This document shows, in pieces, positions 63,200-64,000 of a stretch of 64,000 bases of DNA. Positions within the stretch are counted from its first letter, which is position 1. Every line of letters begins with the position of its first letter. Location of the stretch: the NCBI RefSeq assembly GCF_040932485.1, contig NZ_JBFRBH010000001.1:868001-932000 (forward strand), given 5' to 3'. A program made the translations under genes and the position numbers. The notes under the pieces are model-generated. The model was not told the origin of the DNA. It was given only the letters and a program-made list of their open reading frames with translations, and did no database searches. Origin of the DNA: Gymnodinialimonas sp. 202GB13-11 (lineage in GTDB: Bacteria > Pseudomonadota > Alphaproteobacteria > Rhodobacterales > Rhodobacteraceae).

Positions 63200-64000
63200 T
63201 TGCCCGCAAATCGTCTGTTCCCGCACAGCCTGTGGCACCGCATGATCCGGCCCCGTCGCGGCTCAGCTACCGGGTGCAGCGCCTTTGGCTGACGCCCGTT
63301 TTCCGCAAGGCGTTGAATATCGGTGTTCCGCTGTTCCTGCTGTTCGCCGCGATCAGCTGGTATCTGAGCGATGAAGAGCGTGTCGCAAGCCTGTTCGACG
63401 CCGCCTATGAGATCCGGCGCGAGGTCGAAAACCGCCCCGAATTTCGCGTTAACGTTCTGGGCATTGATGGCGCCAGTGAGGACGTCACCGAAGAGGTACG
63501 CGCAGCTCTTGCGATTGATTTGCCGATCTCTTCTTTCGATCTCGACCTTGAGGAACTGCGCGGACGGCTTGAGGCTCTGCCCGCCGTGCGTACAGCGGAT
63601 CTGCGCATTCAGACCGGTGGCTATCTAGCCGTCCGTATTGATGAACGCCGCCCTGCCGCACTTTGGTTGACCCATGAAGGCCTGTCGATCATCGACCATG
63701 AGGGCCATTTTATCGCCGGGTTCGGCCAGCGCGAACTGGATGGGCCTTTGCCTTTGCTGGCAGGTGAGGGCGCGGACCTCGCTGTCCCCGAAGCATTGGA
63801 ACTGATCGAAGCGGCCCTTCCGCTCGGCGACCGTGTGCACGGATTGGTGCGCATGGGCGAGCGGCGGTGGGACGTTGTTCTAACAAATGACACCCGCATC
63901 ATGCTGCCTGAAACTGGCGCACGCGGGGCGTTCGACCGGGTGCTGGCCCTGCATGACGTGGGTGAGATCCTCTCACGCGATCTGACGGCTGTTGATTTGC
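63187..64000 (+). CDS. ftsQ: cell division protein FtsQ, 3' end cut by window
   Basis: At least 271 residues are visible. A cytoplasmic basic N-terminus, one membrane segment near 44-63 (ALNIGVPLFLLFAAISWYL) and a POTRA-type region near 75-150 (VLGIDGASEDVTEEVRAAL) precede the beta domain (VRIDERRPAALW, DHEGHFIAGFG). FtsQ links FtsL/FtsB and FtsI in the divisome. The frame is open to the end of the window. Confidence 0.92.
   Translation, partial: MRSLIARKSSVPAQPVAPHDPAPSRLSYRVQRLWLTPVFRKALNIGVPLFLLFAAISWYLSDEERVASLFDAAYEIRREVENRPEFRVNVLGIDGASEDVTEEVRAALAIDLPISSFDLDLEELRGRLEALPAVRTADLRIQTGGYLAVRIDERRPAALWLTHEGLSIIDHEGHFIAGFGQRELDGPLPLLAGEGADLAVPEALELIEAALPLGDRVHGLVRMGERRWDVVLTNDTRIMLPETGARGAFDRVLALHDVGEILSRDLTAVDL

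Overview
This 64 kb window is chromosomal DNA of an alphaproteobacterium of the family Rhodobacteraceae (Roseobacter/Rhodobacter group). The evidence is high GC, the gene content and order (hisB-hisH-hisA-hisF-hisE split by small family-specific genes, a dcw cluster carrying DUF2484 genes between murC and murB, a DUF1127 gene followed by anti-Shine-Dalgarno hairpins), a GAAC-N7-GAAC SOS box and a TTAA-N7-TTAA CtrA-type box. No insertion sequence, prophage, integrase, rRNA operon or CRISPR array was seen. Both tRNA genes (Tyr, Gly) look intact.

Layout. 1-3.4 kb: a sulfur-type module (two YeeE/YedE halves plus a Blh-like metallo-hydrolase), exonuclease III and two small genes. 3.4-8.4 kb: acyl-CoA catabolism, with glutaryl-CoA dehydrogenase facing an operon of nitronate monooxygenase, an ACAD10/11-type dehydrogenase, an APH-type kinase and a PaaI thioesterase. 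8.5-18.6 kb: a photolyase-like FAD protein, clpP-clpX, a possible glycosyltransferase, a dimethylglycine-dehydrogenase-like flavoprotein, tRNA-Tyr, rlmB and small proteins. 18.7-24.7 kb: the histidine genes interleaved with small envelope genes and a NADAR gene. 25-31.5 kb: mostly secreted or envelope proteins of unknown role, including an OmpA fusion with a duplicated domain and three DUF2314 paralogues. 31.5-44.6 kb: pyruvate carboxylase, a BLUF photoreceptor, an FMN hydroxy-acid oxidase, uvrD with an SOS box, LysE/Lrp, the DUF1127/hairpin-RNA locus, an MFS transporter and Mrp. 44.7-64 kb: the division and cell wall (dcw) cluster from mraZ to ftsQ, which is cut by the window end.

How the parts work together. 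The dcw genes run in one direction with short overlaps: mraZ-rsmH-ftsL-ftsI-murE-murF-mraY-(small gene)-murD, then three small secreted proteins, then ftsW-murG-murC-four small membrane proteins-murB-ddl-ftsQ. A set of TGGGN-like boxes on a 10-bp register far upstream of mraZ looks like the MraZ operator. The most distinctive locus is 41.6-42.2 kb on the minus strand: a DUF1127 gene followed by six consecutive hairpins. Their stems differ, but each displays the same CUCCUCCC loop, and the last one is a terminator. This matches the cuckoo/CcsR sRNA arrangement known from Rhodobacter, in a six-hairpin form.
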